Origin: Streptomyces sp. NRRL S-244
Lineage (GTDB): Bacteria > Actinomycetota > Actinomycetes > Streptomycetales > Streptomycetaceae
Assembly (NCBI RefSeq): GCF_000717915.1
Contig: NZ_JOCX01000013.1
Span: 62,001 to 126,000 of the forward strand
Length of the DNA stretch: 64,000 bases
Direction of reading: 5' to 3'
Below the pieces are notes generated by a model that made no database searches, was not told the origin of the DNA, and saw only the letters and a list, made by a program, of their open reading frames with translations. Position 1 is the stretch's first letter; each line of letters starts with the position of its first letter. Of the stretch, positions 62,011 to 64,000 are shown one piece after another. The translations under genes and the position numbers were made by a program.

Positions 62011-63732
62011 TCAGAAGAGGAAGTATCTCTGCGCCATGGGCAGTTCCGCGGCGGGCGCGGGCTCCACCACCTCGCCGTCGATGGTGACGGTGAACGTGTC
62101 GGCGTCGACCTCGACCCTCGGCATGGCGTCGTTGTTGCGCATGTCCGCCTTGCCCACCTTGCGGGTGCTCTCGATGGCCACGAACTGCTTGCCCAGTCCG
62201 AGCCGTTCGGGCAGCGCGTCGTCGAGCGCGGCCTGCGCGGTGAAGTTGACCGAGTTCAGCCCCGGGGCCCGGCCGTGACCGCCGAACATCGGGCGGGGCA
62301 GTACCGGCTGCGGGGTCGGGATGGAGGCGTTCGCGTCGCCCATCTGCGCGTAGGCGATCTGGCCGCCCTTGATGACCGCTTCGGGCTTGACCCCGAAGAA
62401 GGCGGGGTTCCACAGCACGAGGTCGGCGAGCTTGCCGGTCTCCACCGAGCCGATCTCGCGGGCGAGGCCCTGGGCCACGGCGGGGTTGATCGTGTACTTG
62501 GCGACGTAGCGGCGGGCGCGGTGGTTGTCGGCCGGTCCGTCGCCGGGCAGGAAGCCGCGCCGCTTCTTCATCACGTGGGCGGTCTGCCAGGTGCGCAGCA
62601 CGACCTCGCCGACGCGCCCCATGGCCTGGGCGTCGGAGGAGATGATCGAGATGGCGCCGAGGTCGTGCAGTACGTCCTCGGCGGCGATGGTCGAGGGCCG
62701 GATCCGGGACTCGGCGAAGGCCAGGTCCTCGGGGACGGCCGGGTTGAGGTGGTGGCAGACCATCAGCATGTCGAGGTGTTCCTCGATGGTGTTGACGGTG
62801 TGCGGCCGGGTCGGATTGGTGGAGCTGGGCAGGATGTTCGGCTCGGAGACCACGGTGATGATGTCGGGTGCGTGCCCGCCGCCCGCGCCCTCGGTGTGGT
62901 ACGAGTGGATCGTCCGCCCGGCGATGGCGGCGAGGGTGTCGGCGACGAACCCGGCCTCGTTGAGGGTGTCGGTGTGGACGGCGACCTGGGCGCCGGTCTC
63001 TTCGCAGACGCTCAGGCAGGCGTCGATGACGGCGGGGGTGGCCCCCCAGTCCTCGTGGATCTTGAAGCCGAGGGCGCCGCCGCGCAGCTGGGAGTGCATG
63101 GCCTCGCGGGACATGGTGTTGCCCTTGCCCAGCAGGCCGATGTTGACGGGGTAGGACTCCAGGGCCGCGAACATCCGGGCGAGGTGCCAGGGTCCGGGCG
63201 TGACGGTGGTGGCCTTGGTGCCCTCGGCGGGGCCGGTGCCGCCGCCGACGAGGGTGGTGATGCCGGAGGCGAGGGCCTCGTCGATGACGGTCGGCGAGAT
63301 GAAGTGCACGTGGGCGTCGATGGCGCCGGCCGTGACGATCTTCCCGTTGCCCGCGATGATCTCGGTCTCCGGGCCGATCACGAGAGCGGGGTCCACCCCG
63401 TCCATGGTGTCGGGGTTGCCGGCCTTCCCGATGCCGCAGATGCGGCCGTCGCGGATGCCGATGTCGGCCTTGACGATGCCCCAGTGGTCCAGGACGACGG
63501 CTCCCGTGATCACGGTGTCGGGGGCGCCCTCGGCGCGCGTGGTCCGGGCCTGGCCCATGGACTCGCGGATCACCTTGCCGCCGCCGAACACGGCCTCGTC
63601 GCCGGAGTGTCCGGGGCCGCCGCTGAGGTCCCGCTCGATCTCGACGAAGAGGTCGGTGTCGGCGAGCCGGATGCGGTCGCCCGCGGTCGGCCCGAAGAGG
63701 TCGGTGTACGCGCGGCGGTCGAGCTCAGCCAT
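62011..63732 (-). CDS. ureC: Urease alpha subunit
   Basis: 573 residues, full length for the alpha subunit. Nickel ligands are in [12 protein letters not shown], the carbamylated Lys in GFKIHEDWG, His residues in [10 protein letters not shown] and [15 protein letters not shown], and the mobile flap around MVCHHLNP. Hydrolyses urea to ammonia and carbamate; a two-nickel active site. ATG 63732 overlaps ureB by 8 bp. Nickel supply is probably provided by the Nur-controlled importer at 39.6-44.7 kb. Confidence 0.97.
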   Translation of the reverse strand: MAELDRRAYTDLFGPTAGDRIRLADTDLFVEIERDLSGGPGHSGDEAVFGGGKVIRESMGQARTTRAEGAPDTVITGAVVLDHWGIVKADIGIRDGRICGIGKAGNPDTMDGVDPALVIGPETEIIAGNGKIVTAGAIDAHVHFISPTVIDEALASGITTLVGGGTGPAEGTKATTVTPGPWHLARMFAALESYPVNIGLLGKGNTMSREAMHSQLRGGALGFKIHEDWGATPAVIDACLSVCEETGAQVAVHTDTLNEAGFVADTLAAIAGRTIHSYHTEGAGGGHAPDIITVVSEPNILPSSTNPTRPHTVNTIEEHLDMLMVCHHLNPAVPEDLAFAESRIRPSTIAAEDVLHDLGAISIISSDAQAMGRVGEVVLRTWQTAHVMKKRRGFLPGDGPADNHRARRYVAKYTINPAVAQGLAREIGSVETGKLADLVLWNPAFFGVKPEAVIKGGQIAYAQMGDANASIPTPQPVLPRPMFGGHGRAPGLNSVNFTAQAALDDALPERLGLGKQFVAIESTRKVGKADMRNNDAMPRVEVDADTFTVTIDGEVVEPAPAAELPMAQRYFLF

Positions 63733-64000
63733 CGAGCGGCCCTCCGGTCTCCCCGCGCAGGCCAGGTACGGCGCGCAGCCCGCCCAGCGGTACGAGCTCG
63801 ACGGCGACCGGGATGCCCGGCTCGAAGCGCACGGCGGTGCCGGCGGCGATGTTGAGCCGCAGCCCGCGGGCCGCCGGGCGGTCGAAGTCGAGGCCGGGGT
63901 TGGCCTCGGCGAAGTGGTAGTGGGAGCCGACCTGGACGGGCCGGTCGGCGGCGTTGAGCACGGTGAGGCGGGTCACGGGCCGGCCCTCGTTGAGGCGCAC
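63725..64000 (-). CDS. ureB: Urease beta subunit, C-terminal part
   Basis: Partial: 91 residues visible; the N-terminal start lies beyond the right window edge. [20 protein letters not shown] and [17 protein letters not shown] are the conserved blocks, followed by a C-terminal tail ending GGPLDG. The beta subunit packs around UreC in the urease trimer. It overlaps ureC by 8 bp. Confidence 0.92.
   Translation of the reverse strand: MRLNEGRPVTRLTVLNAADRPVQVGSHYHFAEANPGLDFDRPAARGLRLNIAAGTAVRFEPGIPVAVELVPLGGLRAVPGLRGETGGPLDG

Overview
The window is very GC-rich, gene-dense, actinobacterial DNA. The gene content (MurT/GatD, an ATP-type PfkA, CtaG, urease in the order B-C-F-G-D without ureE, a Nur-type nickel operator, many GTG/TTG starts, 4-bp ATGA/GTGA overlaps) points to a Streptomyces chromosome, probably an arm-to-core transition. 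The species cannot be named from the sequence. No rRNA, tRNA, CRISPR array, insertion sequence or integrase was seen.

Positions 1-16.4 kb are accessory. Eight tightly coupled minus-strand genes (13725 down to 5769) encode a 2-epi-5-epi-valiolone synthase-type sedoheptulose-7-phosphate cyclase, an SDR, a HAD phosphatase, a ROK sugar kinase, two medium-chain dehydrogenases, a TIM-barrel sugar isomerase/epimerase and an MFS exporter. Downstream on the same strand lie a second MFS exporter, three tandem acyltransferase-3 genes (one broken, one with an internal deletion), an alpha/beta hydrolase and a truncated quinone oxidoreductase. Together they look like a C7-cyclitol (valiolone-type) biosynthetic cluster that, within this window, lacks the nucleotidyltransferase, aminotransferase and (pseudo)glycosyltransferase of the acarbose and validamycin pathways. 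An EspR-like XRE regulator, a MAB_1171c-like membrane protein and an ImmA/IrrE metallopeptidase sit directly beside it.

Positions 16.4-39.5 kb are mixed: an Lrp regulator divergent from an EamA transporter and an aminotransferase; a secreted metal-dependent hydrolase with a discoidin domain; a LysR gene divergent from a very large secreted M4-M28 double metallopeptidase; a VWA protein pair; a two-component system coupled to a DUF4097-like protein; small secreted and membrane proteins; a sulfite-oxidase-fold molybdoenzyme with a cytochrome b partner; and a secreted beta-propeller-like protein.

Positions 39.6-44.8 kb hold a five-gene nickel-type ABC importer (nikABCDE order) under a near-consensus Nur box. 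It pairs functionally with the nickel enzyme urease at the right end (59.6-64 kb, ureB cut by the window edge).

The stretch 44.9-59.4 kb is more core-like: an FN3 lipoprotein, a STAND ATPase without a visible DNA-binding domain, an LppU-like zinc-ribbon membrane protein, an acyl-CoA dehydrogenase/TetR pair with two operators, peptide deformylase, murT-gatD (lipid II amidation), pfkA, ctaG, plsC and a secreted tripeptidyl aminopeptidase. Strong GC hairpins mark most convergent gene ends.
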